Assembly (NCBI RefSeq): GCF_015752315.1
Contig: NZ_JADOVJ010000001.1
Location: forward strand, 3,588,501-3,652,500
Length of the DNA: 64,000 nucleotides
Source of the DNA: Nocardioides luteus
Lineage (GTDB): Bacteria > Actinomycetota > Actinomycetes > Propionibacteriales > Nocardioidaceae
Direction of reading: 5' to 3'
Position 1 is the first letter of the stretch; the number at the start of each line of letters is the position of its first letter. Shown piece after piece: positions 18,370 to 28,326 of the stretch. The translations under genes were made by a program, and so were the position numbers. Below the pieces are notes generated by a model, which searched no databases, had not been told where the DNA came from, and saw nothing but the letters and a program-made list of their open reading frames with translations.

Positions 18370-18590
18370 TACCCCTCGCCCAGTCGCCCGCGTTCGCGGT
18401 TGCGAGTATCCCGCAGGTGTCCCAATTCTGTCCCAGAAACGTCCCAACTCAGCAGGGACTGTCCTCACATCGTCCCCACTCCCGCCCGCCCTCTGGTGAG
18501 ACACCTGTGGCCTCCGCCACCGTGGAGATGTCCCCAGAGGGACAGCGCCGGCCCCACCTACGGGCCCCACCGCTGAAGGAGATGATGACC
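18370..18590. promoter_or_regulatory. Divergent promoter region of the NACHT gene and small membrane genes
   Basis: This 221-bp gap separates the minus-strand NTPase from the plus-strand small genes. An inverted repeat, CCCTCTGG (18489-18496) with CCAGAGGG (18534-18541), brackets a GC-rich centre that can pair again through TGTGG and CCAC. Three short GTCCCA-type repeats occur near 18419-18450. The HTH-bearing NTPase could bind here; that is inference. Confidence 0.35.
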
Positions 18591-18743
18591 ATGAGGAACC
18601 ACAAGTTCAGCATCGCCACCTTCGCCGTCACGCTTCTTGTCGTGTTCGGCTTCAACCAGCTGCTCAGCGCCGAGCCGCCCACGTGCCAGGCAGCCGCCGG
18701 CACCTCGTCCGTGTCCGTCGTCCTCACGGAAGGAGCGCTGTGA
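18591..18743 (+). CDS. Small membrane-anchored or secreted peptide
   Basis: A 50-aa open frame starts at ATG 18591 with GAAGGAG upstream; two more ATGs at 18582 and 18585 lie closer to that site. The protein has a basic N-terminus, one hydrophobic helix (FAVTLLVVFGF) and a short polar tail with a Cys (PPTCQAA). It overlaps the next gene by one base (TGATG), implying coupling. I recognise no family. Its position, divergent from the NACHT NTPase, hints that it belongs to the same module, but nothing in the sequence proves this. Confidence 0.5.
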   Translation: MRNHKFSIATFAVTLLVVFGFNQLLSAEPPTCQAAAGTSSVSVVLTEGAL

Positions 18744-19156
18744 TGACCAGCAACTTCCTACGCCTCGGCGATACCGTCCGGGCCCACGGCGGCGTACGTT
18801 CCGGAAAGCGCGGTGTCGTCGTCGCCACCGCCGCAGGCCGCACCAAGGTCCGCTTCAACGGCACCAGCGGCACCCGCTGGGTACGCAGCAGCAACCTGAG
18901 GTCCACCGGCAGCGGCTCGCTGTCCTGGATCCTTCCGGTCAAGGCCGCACTCGTCCTGTTCCTGGTCGTGCCGGGTCTCCGGTTCGTCGTCGTCCACCTG
19001 TGGACCCACGGCGGGCTCGACGGCTTCGCCACGGCCCTCGGGAACCAGATGGGCCAGGCCGCGCTCGCCTGGGGCCACCTGATCACCACGGACCCGCTCG
19101 GAGCCCTGCTCCACCTCGGGTTCCTCGGCGTCGTCTCCAGGCTGATGCACTGGTGA
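18743..19156 (+). CDS. KOW/SH3-like domain membrane protein
   Basis: This 137-aa protein starts at ATG 18743 after AGGAG. The first 55 residues (LGDTVRAHGGVRSGKRGVVV and TKVRFNGTSGTRWVRSSNL) look like a KOW or SH3-like beta barrel. Two hydrophobic segments follow: WILPVKAALVLFLVVPGL and LGALLHLGFLGVVSRL. It would sit in the membrane with the small barrel in the cytoplasm. It is translationally coupled to the 50-aa peptide and followed by a strong terminator. I do not recognise a family; it may act together with the divergent NACHT NTPase. Confidence 0.55.
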   Translation: MTSNFLRLGDTVRAHGGVRSGKRGVVVATAAGRTKVRFNGTSGTRWVRSSNLRSTGSGSLSWILPVKAALVLFLVVPGLRFVVVHLWTHGGLDGFATALGNQMGQAALAWGHLITTDPLGALLHLGFLGVVSRLMHW

Positions 19157-19210
19157 GACGACACAGACCTTCGAGGCGCACGCAGGGGGACGCCTCGGAG
19201 CACAAGAAGA

Positions 19211-19240
19211 AGCCCGGTCCGAGACTCGGACCGGGCTTTC
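19211..19240 (+). terminator. Rho-independent terminator after the KOW-like membrane gene
   Basis: AGCCCGGTCC (19211-19220) pairs with GGACCGGGCT (19228-19237) around a 7-nt loop, and TTTC follows on the plus strand. It ends the two-gene plus-strand transcript. Confidence 0.85.
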
Positions 19241-19263
19241 CTGCGTTCTGTGTCAGCTGCTGA

Positions 19264-19343
19264 CTGGGTCTCGACCCGCGGTTGCGGCTTCGCAAGCTCA
19301 GCCGCACGCTCGCTCGACCTCCTCGCGTTTGCCCTTCGCAAGC

Positions 19344-19362
<19 letters not shown>
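19264..19362. repeat. Modular intergenic repeat, copy 1 (overlaps the ispG 3' end)
   Basis: Read on plus it holds TCTCGACCCGC, CGCTCGCTCGA and TCCTCGCGTTTGCCCT, in the same order as copy 2 at 44713-44784. On the minus strand two hairpins, GCGGC/GCCGC and TTGCCCT/AGGGCAA, each enclose a loop containing GAGCTTGCGA. The element supplies the last codons and stop of ispG and probably its terminator. I recall repeats of this GTCTCGACxCGC...GCTCGACC style as common in Nocardioides and relatives. Confidence 0.65.
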
Positions 19363-20498
<1,136 letters not shown>

Positions 20499-20520
20499 GT
20501 CTACCAATCTTACGTGCGGG

Positions 20521-21879
20521 TCAGGCCTGGAGATGAAGCGGGACGACGAGGTCGGCGACGATCAGGACAACACCCATCACCAGCAGCGCCGAGGCCACGA
20601 CGTACGCCACCGGCAGCAGCTTCGCCGGGTCGGCATGTCCCGGGTCGGGCCGACGGAAGACCTTGGCGAAGGCGCGGCGGATGCCTTCCCACAGCGCCGT
20701 CGCGATGTGACCGCCGTCGAGCGGCAGGAGGGGTACGAAGTTGAAGATGCCGATGAAGAGGTTGAACCCACCGACCAGGAACGCGAAGCTGGAGACCTTC
20801 TCGGCGACGTCGAGACCCTCGTGGGCCGCGATCTCACCGGCGATGCGGCCGCCGCCGACGATGCTGACCGGGCTGTCGGCCGAGCGCTCCTCGACACCGA
20901 CGATCGCGAGCGCGACGTGCCAGACCTTGACCGGCAGGCGCAGCAACGAGTGGACGGCGTTCTCGGCCATCGCGCCCATCTCCTTCAGCGCGTAGACCGG
21001 CCCCTCCTTGGTCGTCACGATGTGCGACTCGGGAGACATCCCGAAGAAGCCGACCTTCGCGGTCTCCGGGTCGGCGCTGGTGTCGTCGACGTCCTTGATC
21101 CGCTCCTGGACGACGGTCTGGGTGCGCAGCGTCATCTGCTTCCCGTCGCGCTCGATGACGATGGTGGCCGCGCCGTCCATGTTGTCGCGGATCAGCTTCT
21201 GGGCGACCGACCACGAGGTCAGCTCGGTGCCGTTGAACGAGATCAGCTCGTCGCCGGGCTTCAGGCCGGCGTCGGCGGCCGGCGTCGGCTTGTCGCCGGC
21301 GCGGCACTCGCGGCCCTGGTCCTCCCAGCTCAGCAGGCACTCCTGCAGGCTGGAGACGACCGGATGGCCCTCGTTGACGACGGGCTCACGGACGCCGTAG
21401 ATGCCGAAGACGCCCCACAGCACGAAGAACGCGATCGCGATGTTCACCGATGGCCCACCGGCCATCACGATGACCTTCTTCCACCACGACATCTTGTAGA
21501 AGAGCCGCGGCTCGTCCTCGGGACGGATCAGCTCCCACTCGGCCGAGCGGGCGTCGCTGATCAGCTGGGTGAACATGCCGGTGTTGGACTTGCGCACCCG
21601 CAGCGCGCCGTCCTCGGTGCGCTCCCCCAGCTGCTCGGCGCCGGGCGGCAGCATGCCGACGATCTTGACGTAGCCACCGAGCGGGATCGCCTTGAGCCCG
21701 TACTCCGTCTCGCCGACCTGCTTGGACCACACCGTCGGCCCGAAGCCGATGAAGTATTGCGTCACCTTCCCGCCGAACGCCTTCGCCGGGATCATGTGGC
21801 CGAGCTCGTGCAGCCCGATCGAGGCCAGGATCGCGACGATGAAGCCGATCACGGCCAGCGTGTAGAGCAGATAGCTCAT
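20521..21879 (-). CDS. rseP: Site-2 intramembrane metalloprotease RseP/Rip1
   Basis: This membrane zinc protease cleaves anti-sigma factors and other membrane substrates after a first cut. The 452-aa protein has the N-terminal transmembrane HELGH motif (His24, Glu25, His28). A PDZ domain (about 190-270, with [18 protein letters not shown]) and the C-terminal LPLDGGH motif providing the third zinc ligand follow. Several hydrophobic helices flank these motifs. The start overlaps the dxr stop by ATGA, so the two are coupled. Mycobacterial Rip1 occupies the same position (Rv2869c, from memory). Confidence 0.96.
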   Translation of the reverse strand: MSYLLYTLAVIGFIVAILASIGLHELGHMIPAKAFGGKVTQYFIGFGPTVWSKQVGETEYGLKAIPLGGYVKIVGMLPPGAEQLGERTEDGALRVRKSNTGMFTQLISDARSAEWELIRPEDEPRLFYKMSWWKKVIVMAGGPSVNIAIAFFVLWGVFGIYGVREPVVNEGHPVVSSLQECLLSWEDQGRECRAGDKPTPAADAGLKPGDELISFNGTELTSWSVAQKLIRDNMDGAATIVIERDGKQMTLRTQTVVQERIKDVDDTSADPETAKVGFFGMSPESHIVTTKEGPVYALKEMGAMAENAVHSLLRLPVKVWHVALAIVGVEERSADSPVSIVGGGRIAGEIAAHEGLDVAEKVSSFAFLVGGFNLFIGIFNFVPLLPLDGGHIATALWEGIRRAFAKVFRRPDPGHADPAKLLPVAYVVASALLVMGVVLIVADLVVPLHLQA

Positions 21880-22985
21880 GAACGGTTCTCCAGCATCCGA
21901 GTGGCCTCCTCGCGCGCCCAGGCGTCGGCGGCGAGCACATCCTCGATCGAGAGGCTGCTTTCAGAGCGTACGCCGCCATGGGCTGCCAACACCTCCGCAA
22001 TCGTGTCCACGATGCCGGTGAACGGGATCCGGCCTTCGTGGAACGCGTCGACGCAGACCTCGTTGGCGGCGTTGTAGACGGCGGGGTGGGTGCCGCCGCG
22101 GGTGCCAGCCTCACGGGCCAGCCGCACCGCAGGAAAAGCGGAATCGTCGAGCGGCTCGAACCGCCAGTCGGAGGCCTTGGTCCAGTCGATCGGCGTCTCG
22201 GCGTCGGGCACCCGCTCGGGCCAGGCCATCCCCATCGAGATCGGCACCAGCATCGTCGGCAGCCCCAGCTGGGCGACCACGGCGCCGTCGGTGAACTCGA
22301 CCATCGAGTGGATGTACTGCTGCGGGTGGACGACGACCTCGATCCGGTCGAAGGCTACGTCGAAGAGCAGGTGTGCCTCGATGACCTCGAGGCCCTTGTT
22401 GACCAGGGTGGCGGAGTTGGTCGTGATCACCCGCCCCATCGCGAAGTTGGGGTGCTCGAGCGCCTGCGCCGGGGTGACCTGGGCGAGCTCGTCGCGGGAG
22501 CGGCCGCGGAACGGGCCGCCGGAGGCGGTCAGCACCAGCTTGCGTACCTCGTTCGCGGAGCCCGCGCGCAGCGACTGCGCGATCGCGGAGTGCTCGGAGT
22601 CGACCGGGACGATCTGCCCCTCGCGCGCGACGCGCTTGACCAGCGGCCCGCCGATGATCAGCGACTCCTTGTTGGCCAGGGCGAGCGTGTTGCCGGCCTC
22701 GAGCGCGGCCAGCGTCGGGCGGAGACCGACGGCGCCGGTGATCCCGTTGAGCACCACGTCGGCGGGCTGGGCGGCGGCCTCGACCGAGGCCTCCTCCCCC
22801 AGCCCGGAGAACTTGGGCGCGAACTCGGCCACCTGGGCGTCGAACAGCTCCTTGTTGGACCCGCCCGCGGTCAGGCCGACGACCCGGAACCGGTCCGGGT
22901 TGGCCCGCACCAGGTCGAGCGCCTGGGTGCCGATGGACCCGGTCGAGCCGAGGATCACCACGTCGCGTGGTCGCTGATCGTTCAC
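21876..22985 (-). CDS. dxr: 1-deoxy-D-xylulose 5-phosphate reductoisomerase
   Basis: DXR commits the MEP pathway by converting DXP to MEP with NADPH and a divalent metal. The 369-aa protein shows the NADPH motif GSTGSIGTQALD, ANKESLIIGG, the metal-binding PVDSEHSAIAQSL, LTASGGPFRGR, and HPNFAMGRVITTNSATL. GTG at 22985 is preceded by GGGAG. It begins the dxr-rseP-ispG operon and overlaps rseP by 4 nt. Confidence 0.97.
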   Translation of the reverse strand: MNDQRPRDVVILGSTGSIGTQALDLVRANPDRFRVVGLTAGGSNKELFDAQVAEFAPKFSGLGEEASVEAAAQPADVVLNGITGAVGLRPTLAALEAGNTLALANKESLIIGGPLVKRVAREGQIVPVDSEHSAIAQSLRAGSANEVRKLVLTASGGPFRGRSRDELAQVTPAQALEHPNFAMGRVITTNSATLVNKGLEVIEAHLLFDVAFDRIEVVVHPQQYIHSMVEFTDGAVVAQLGLPTMLVPISMGMAWPERVPDAETPIDWTKASDWRFEPLDDSAFPAVRLAREAGTRGGTHPAVYNAANEVCVDAFHEGRIPFTGIVDTIAEVLAAHGGVRSESSLSIEDVLAADAWAREEATRMLENRS

Positions 22986-23065
22986 TCGCTCATTCTCCCA
23001 GCAGAGGCTGAGAGGGCGCCAAGCGGCCGGGGCTGCGGCCCGGAAAACTTCACGGGAAATAGCAA

Positions 23066-23097
23066 CAGCCCCGGACTCCCCCACGGGTCCAGGGCTG
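23066..23097 (-). terminator. Hairpin terminator downstream of the acyltransferase gene
   Basis: CAGCCCCGGAC (23066-23076) pairs with GTCCAGGGCTG (23087-23097), with one C-A mismatch and a 10-nt loop. It lies between the acyltransferase gene stop and dxr, both on the minus strand. No long T-run follows, which is common in high-GC actinobacteria. Confidence 0.6.
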
Positions 23098-23190
23098 TGC
23101 ATGAAACGTTTTGCAACGTCTGGCCACAATTAAGCCACAAAGATGCACGCGAAGGCAAATCCTGAAACCGGCGTCCCAGTTAAATCTGCG

Positions 23191-25227
23191 TCAGATCAAC
23201 GGCTCGAGGATGACGCCGAGCCTCGGCGTCACGTGGCGGACCCACGACTCGGTCAGGTGCGAGTCGTCGTAGTAGGTGACCTTCTCCCCCACGACGAGCG
23301 GGCAGCGGTCCTCGGCGCACACGAAGCGCTGGGTGTCGACGTACGCCGCCCGGGTGCCCTTCAGGGCCTCCTCGGTGACCTCGTTGCTGCTGGTCTCGCG
23401 CGAGTCCCGGTCGCTGAGGCAGGACAGCTGGTCGGCCTCGGGAGCGCTGAGGCAGTCGGCCGGGTTGTGGTCGACCGAGGGCACGTCGCCGAGGACGACC
23501 ACCTTGCGCGAGATCTCCCGGTAGGCCTGCACCGTGCTGCGTACGGCCTGCGACCACTGCTCGTCGCGGCTCATCCCGTCGTAGGTCTTGGGCATGAAGA
23601 GCTGGCCGCGGGCCGTGGAGACGATCGCGTCGGGGTCGAGGCGCTCGAGGAGGTCCGCGGACCAGTCGCGGAAGTCGTCGCACTCCGCCTGGGTCATCTT
23701 CTTGCCCCGGTGCTGGACCGGGTAGGGGGCGCAGCCGACCTTCACGACCGGCACGACCCGGAAGCCGTTCTCCTTGCCGAGGTCGTCGAAGGCGGTCAGC
23801 CACATCCCGGCGTGGGAGTCGCCGACGACCGCGACGGTCTTCTCCGCGTCGGTGTCACCGAGGGTGCAGTCGGCGCCGCGGGTGTCGCCGTAGTTGGCGT
23901 AGCAGTCGCCGTAGGTCTTCTGCCACCGGTCCTCGGTGATGTCCTCGCCGAGCACGGCCGGCGGGATCGGACCGCCGCGGTCGGCGATGTCGAGGGCGGC
24001 GCGGAGCTCGCGCTGCACCTGCGGCGGGCCGCCGGTCTCCGCGGCGGTGTCCGGGACCTCGTTGGCGGCGAACCACGCCTGCGCCTGCGCGGCGCGCTCC
24101 TTCTCCGCGTACGCCGCGTAGCCGGTCGTCAGCCAGCCGCTGCCGACCGCGAGCACGAGCGCGACCGGCCACAGGACCAGCGAGCGCAGCCCGTGGGAGA
24201 GCATCGGCACCTGCTTGTGCTGGAACGGCAGCTCGACGAAGCGGTGGCTCAGCGCGGAGAGCAGCAGCGCGGCGGCGACCGAGACCGTCATCTCGAGGGC
24301 GGCGTTGCCGAGCCGGAGGAGCTCGGGGCCGAGCACGACGAGCGGCCAGTGCCACAGGTAGAGCGAGTAGGAGATGTCGCCGACGTAGCGCAGCGGGCGC
24401 ACGGCGAGCAGCCTCGCCGTCGGGGCGTTCGCGCCGGAGGCCAGCAGCGCGACCGTGCCGAGCGTGGGCACCAGCGCCTGCCAGCCGGGGAACGGGGTGG
24501 CCTCGCTGAACACGACGGTCGAGCCGACGATCGCCGCGGCTCCACCGAGCCCGGCGACGACGCTCGCGGCACCCTTGAGCCGGCCGCCCCAGCAGGCCAG
24601 CAGCGCCCCGGCGGCGAGCTCGTAGGCGCGGGCGGGCGTGGAGAAGTAGGCGGCGGTGGGGTTCTCGCCGGTCGCGTACACCGACCACGCCAGGCTCGCG
24701 ACCGCGATCACCGCGGCGACGACCGTGAAGCCCTTGCGACCGAGCCTGGGCATGAGCAGGAGCGCCAGCACCGGCCAGACCAGGTAGAACTGCTCCTCCA
24801 CCGAGAGCGACCAGTAGTGCTGGAAGGGCGAGGGCTCGCTGGGCTGGAAGTACTGCACCCCCTCGGCGGCGAAGTGCACGTTGGCCAGGAAGAACGCCGC
24901 CCAGGTGCCGTCAGCGGCGGCGTCGGTGAGTCGGGTAGTGGGCAGCTGCCAGGCGGCGTACGCCAGGACGACCAGGATCACGAGGGTGGCCGCCGGCAGG
25001 ATGCGACGGGCACGGCGCGCGTAGAACTGCGGAATGCTGACGGTGCCGCTCTCGCCGGCCTCGCGCAGCAGCAGCGTGGTGATCAGGAAGCCGGAGAGGA
25101 CGAAGAAGACGTCGACACCGACGAAGCCGCCCTCGGTGTGCGGGATGCCTGCGTGGGCAGCGACGACCAGACCTACGGCAATGGCCCGGAGACCTTGGAC
25201 GTCTGTCCGCCATTGCTTGGCTGACAT
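23191..25227 (-). CDS. Acyltransferase 3 - SGNH hydrolase fusion (OafA/YrhL-like O-acyltransferase)
   Basis: This 678-aa membrane protein probably O-acetylates a cell-surface polysaccharide or peptidoglycan. Residues 1-380 form the multi-pass acyltransferase-3 domain, with RAIAVGLVVAAHAGIP, FFVLSGFLIT, FYARRARRILPA and YWSLSVEEQFYLVWP. The periplasmic C-terminal SGNH domain has VGDSHAGMW (nucleophile Ser) and YYDDSHLTESW (Asp and His). ATG 25227 follows GAGGTG. It is monocistronic as far as can be seen, and has no polysaccharide gene beside it, so the acceptor is unknown. It opens the accessory block between dxr and rlmN. Confidence 0.9.
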   Translation of the reverse strand: MSAKQWRTDVQGLRAIAVGLVVAAHAGIPHTEGGFVGVDVFFVLSGFLITTLLLREAGESGTVSIPQFYARRARRILPAATLVILVVLAYAAWQLPTTRLTDAAADGTWAAFFLANVHFAAEGVQYFQPSEPSPFQHYWSLSVEEQFYLVWPVLALLLMPRLGRKGFTVVAAVIAVASLAWSVYATGENPTAAYFSTPARAYELAAGALLACWGGRLKGAASVVAGLGGAAAIVGSTVVFSEATPFPGWQALVPTLGTVALLASGANAPTARLLAVRPLRYVGDISYSLYLWHWPLVVLGPELLRLGNAALEMTVSVAAALLLSALSHRFVELPFQHKQVPMLSHGLRSLVLWPVALVLAVGSGWLTTGYAAYAEKERAAQAQAWFAANEVPDTAAETGGPPQVQRELRAALDIADRGGPIPPAVLGEDITEDRWQKTYGDCYANYGDTRGADCTLGDTDAEKTVAVVGDSHAGMWLTAFDDLGKENGFRVVPVVKVGCAPYPVQHRGKKMTQAECDDFRDWSADLLERLDPDAIVSTARGQLFMPKTYDGMSRDEQWSQAVRSTVQAYREISRKVVVLGDVPSVDHNPADCLSAPEADQLSCLSDRDSRETSSNEVTEEALKGTRAAYVDTQRFVCAEDRCPLVVGEKVTYYDDSHLTESWVRHVTPRLGVILEPLI

Positions 25228-25370
25228 GTGGGGTGCACCTCGTGTGGGGGTTCGACTGCTTCCATTGCTGGCACCGGGTCGCGGAGGTACGCGAAACGGC
25301 GCTCGATGCTTTCACGGACCCCTCCGGCCCGCACATCGAGGGTCGCACGCTCACATGTTTGTCTAGTGGA

Positions 25371-26813
25371 TTACTCGCCGATGAACGACATCACGTGCTT
25401 GATCCGGGTGTAGTCCTCGAACCCGTAGACGGAGAGGTCCTTGCCGTAGCCGGAGTGCTTGAAGCCGCCGTGGGGCATCTCGGAGATGTAGGGGATGTGG
25501 GTGTTGATCCACACGACACCGAAGTCGAGGCGCTTGCTGACCCGCATCGCGGTGCCGTGGTCCTTGGTCCACACGCTCGAGCCGAGGCCGTAGTCGACGT
25601 CGTTGGCGCACCGGAGCGCCTCGGCCTCGTCGGCGAACCGCTGCACGGTGATCACCGGGCCGAAGATCTCGTTCTGGATCTGCTCGTCGTCCTGGCGCAG
25701 GCCGGCCAGGACCGTGGGCTGGTAGAAGTAGCCGTTCTCGCCGCCCTCCACCCGGGCCGGCGCTCCGCCGGCCGCGATCGTGGCGTGGTCCGGGAGCCGG
25801 TCGACCATGCCCTTGACGCGGGCGAGCTGGCCGGGGTTGTTGAGCGCGCCGACGTCGGTGTTGTCCGCGGGGAGGCCGACAGTGGTGCTGCGGGCCGCCT
25901 CGGCCAGGGCGGCGACGAACTCGTCGTGGATGCCGGCCTGCACCAGCACCCGGGTCGCCGCGGTGCAGTCCTGGCCGGCGTTGAAGTAGCCCGCCGCGGC
26001 GATGCCCGCGACCGCCTTCTCGATGTCGGCGTCGTCGAAGACGATCACCGGCGCCTTGCCACCGAGCTCGAGGTGGACGCGCTTGACGTCGGCCGCCGCG
26101 CTCGCGGCGACCTCCATGCCGGCGCGCACCGAGCCGGTGATGGCCACCATCTGCGGTGTCCGGTGGCGGATCAGCGCGCGGCCGGTGTCCCGGTCGCCGG
26201 TGACCAGGTTGAGCACCCCGGGCGGCAGGAACTCCTGGGCCAGCTCGGCCAGCAGGGACGAGCTCGCCGGGGTGGTGTCGGAGGGCTTGAGCACGACGGT
26301 GTTCCCGGCGGCGAGCGCGGGCGCGATCTTCCACGACATCATCGCGAGCGGGTAGTTCCAGGGCGTGACCTGCCCGATCACGCCGATCGGCTCGCGGCGG
26401 ATCCAGGAGGTGTGGTCCGGCAGGTATTCACCGGCGCTCTTCCCCTCCAGCGTCCGCGCGGCGCCTGCGAAGAAGCGGAAGTGGTCGATCGTCGGGGGCA
26501 GCTCCTCCTCCAGGGTCAGCTGGTAGGGCTTGCCGGTGTCCTTGACCTCCACCGCGGTCAGCTCCTGGGCTCGCGCCTCCATCGCGTCGGCGATCCGGAG
26601 CAGCGCCAGGCTGCGCTCCTGGGGCGTGGTCTCGCCCCAGGTCTCGAAGGCCGATGCGGCGGCTGCGTACGCCTTGTCGACGTCGGCCTCCCCTGACATC
26701 GGAGCCTGGGCGTAGACCTCACCGGTGGCGGGGTCGACGACGTCGTACGTCGCGGCGTCGGCGGCATCGCACAGCTCGCCGCCGATCACGTTCCTGAAGG
26801 TCTGGTCAGCCAT
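25371..26813 (-). CDS. Aldehyde dehydrogenase, gamma-aminobutyraldehyde/betaine-aldehyde type
   Basis: This 480-aa NAD(P)-dependent aldehyde dehydrogenase shows TPWNYPLAMMSWKIAPALAAG, the catalytic Glu in HLELGGKAPVIVF, the nucleophile Cys283 in GQDCTAATRV and the C-terminal PHGGFKHSGYGKDLS. The best match by eye is the aminobutyraldehyde dehydrogenase group used in putrescine breakdown. It is divergent from a class III aminotransferase, which would make aminoaldehydes, so the pair forms a plausible amine-to-amino-acid step. ATG at 26813 starts the conserved N-terminus; the open frame runs on upstream without stops but is not supported. Confidence 0.88.
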   Translation of the reverse strand: MADQTFRNVIGGELCDAADAATYDVVDPATGEVYAQAPMSGEADVDKAYAAAASAFETWGETTPQERSLALLRIADAMEARAQELTAVEVKDTGKPYQLTLEEELPPTIDHFRFFAGAARTLEGKSAGEYLPDHTSWIRREPIGVIGQVTPWNYPLAMMSWKIAPALAAGNTVVLKPSDTTPASSSLLAELAQEFLPPGVLNLVTGDRDTGRALIRHRTPQMVAITGSVRAGMEVAASAAADVKRVHLELGGKAPVIVFDDADIEKAVAGIAAAGYFNAGQDCTAATRVLVQAGIHDEFVAALAEAARSTTVGLPADNTDVGALNNPGQLARVKGMVDRLPDHATIAAGGAPARVEGGENGYFYQPTVLAGLRQDDEQIQNEIFGPVITVQRFADEAEALRCANDVDYGLGSSVWTKDHGTAMRVSKRLDFGVVWINTHIPYISEMPHGGFKHSGYGKDLSVYGFEDYTRIKHVMSFIGE

Positions 26814-26835
26814 GCGATAGAGACTAACTCCTTCC

Positions 26836-26853
26836 TGTAACAGGGATGTCACA
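26836..26853. promoter_or_regulatory. Inverted repeat TGTAACA-N4-TGTCACA in the ALDH/aminotransferase promoter
   Basis: TGTAACA (26836-26842) and TGTCACA (26847-26853) are imperfect inverses around GGGA and lie in the 117-bp gap between divergent genes. A second palindrome, TCGCTT-GCGA-AAGCGA, sits at 26891-26906. Either could bind a local regulator such as the AsnC/Lrp protein encoded at 32744. Confidence 0.4.
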
Positions 26854-26930
26854 ACTGAATCCGCAGTGAAATTCGCACTTTGAAACTGATTCGCTTGCGA
26901 AAGCGAGATGCAGTGGGTGACCATGGAGTC

Positions 26931-28319
26931 ATGACCGGCAACCACGAGCAGCTGCAGCGCGACGCCAAGGACCACCTCTGGATGCACTTCACGCGGCATT
27001 CGAGCTACGCCGAGGCAGACGTGCCGATCATCGCCAGGGGCGAGGGCGCCTACATCTACGACATCGAGGGCAACCGCTACCTCGACGGTCTGGCCGGGCT
27101 CTTCGTCACCCAGGTCGGCCACGGGCGCGCCGAGCTCGCCGACGCCGGCGCCGCGCAGGCCAAGCAGCTGGCCTTCCACCCGCTGTGGTCCTACGCGCAC
27201 GAGCCGGCCATCGAGCTGGCCGCGCGGCTGGCCTCGCTGGCTCCCGGCGACCTGAACCGGGTCTTCTTCACCAACTCCGGCTCCGAGGCCGTCGAGACGG
27301 CGTGGAAGCTCGCCAAGAACTACTTCAAGCTGCGCGGCAAGCCGGGCAAGCACAAGGTGATCGGGCGCAACATCGCCTACCACGGCACCACCCACGGGGC
27401 GCTGTCGATCACCGGCCTCGCCGACATCAAGGCGCCGTTCGAGCCGCTGGTCCCCTCGACCTTCCGGGTGCCGAACACCAACATCTACCGCGCCTTCGAG
27501 ATCACCGGCGGGCTGATGGACGGGAGCGACCCGGAGGCGTTCGGCCGCTGGTGCGCCGACCAGATCGACTTCGCGATCCGCGCCGAGGGTCCCGACACCG
27601 TCGCCGCGGTCTTCCTCGAGCCCGTGCAGAACTCGGGCGGCTGCTTCCCGCCTCCCCCGGGCTACTTCCAGCGCGTGCGGGAGATCTGCGACGAGCACGA
27701 CGTGCTCCTCGTCTCCGACGAGGTCATCTGCGCCTACGGGCGGCTCGGCACGATGTTCGGCGCGGAGCGGTTCGGCTACGTGCCCGACATGATCACCTCG
27801 GCCAAGGGGCTGACCTCGGGCTACGCGCCGCTCGGCGCCACCATCATCTCCGACAGGCTGATGGCTCCCTTCCTCGAGGGCGAGGAGACCTTCTACCACG
27901 GCTACACCTTCGGCGGTCACCCCGTCTCCACGGCGGTGGCGCTGGCCAACCTCGACCTCTTCGAGGCCGAGGACCTGCTCGGCAACGTACGCCGCAACGA
28001 GGCCGCCTTCCGCGCCACCCTGGAGAAGCTGAAGGACCTGCCGGTCGTCGGCGACGTACGCGGCACCGGCTACTTCTACGGCATCGAGCTGGTCAAGGAC
28101 CGCGCGACCAAGGAGACCTTCACCGAGGAGGAGTGCGAGCGCATCCTCTACGGGTACGTCTCCAAGGCGCTGTGGTCCGAGGGCCTCTACTGCCGCGCCG
28201 ACGACCGCGGCGAGCCGGTCATCCAGCTCTCCCCGCCCCTCACCGTGGGCCAGGCCGAGTTCGACGAGATGGAGCAGATCCTGCGCCGGGTGCTGGAGAA
28301 GGCCTCGACGATGCTCTGA
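26931..28319 (+). CDS. Class III pyridoxal-phosphate aminotransferase (putrescine/omega-amino acid type)
   Basis: This 462-aa fold-type I PLP enzyme probably moves the terminal amino group of a diamine or omega-amino acid to pyruvate or 2-oxoglutarate. Visible motifs are YLDGLAGLFVTQVGHG, FFTNSGSEAVETAWKLA, the substrate-side AYHGTTHGALSITG, LVSDEVICAYGRLG and the Schiff-base Lys292 in ITSAKGLTSGYAPLGA. ATG 26931 is the last start before the conserved region; a weak GGAG lies 2 nt upstream. It is divergent from the aldehyde dehydrogenase and converges on the amidase with a 7-nt gap. Confidence 0.9.
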   Translation: MTGNHEQLQRDAKDHLWMHFTRHSSYAEADVPIIARGEGAYIYDIEGNRYLDGLAGLFVTQVGHGRAELADAGAAQAKQLAFHPLWSYAHEPAIELAARLASLAPGDLNRVFFTNSGSEAVETAWKLAKNYFKLRGKPGKHKVIGRNIAYHGTTHGALSITGLADIKAPFEPLVPSTFRVPNTNIYRAFEITGGLMDGSDPEAFGRWCADQIDFAIRAEGPDTVAAVFLEPVQNSGGCFPPPPGYFQRVREICDEHDVLLVSDEVICAYGRLGTMFGAERFGYVPDMITSAKGLTSGYAPLGATIISDRLMAPFLEGEETFYHGYTFGGHPVSTAVALANLDLFEAEDLLGNVRRNEAAFRATLEKLKDLPVVGDVRGTGYFYGIELVKDRATKETFTEEECERILYGYVSKALWSEGLYCRADDRGEPVIQLSPPLTVGQAEFDEMEQILRRVLEKASTML

Positions 28320-28326
28320 CCCGGGG

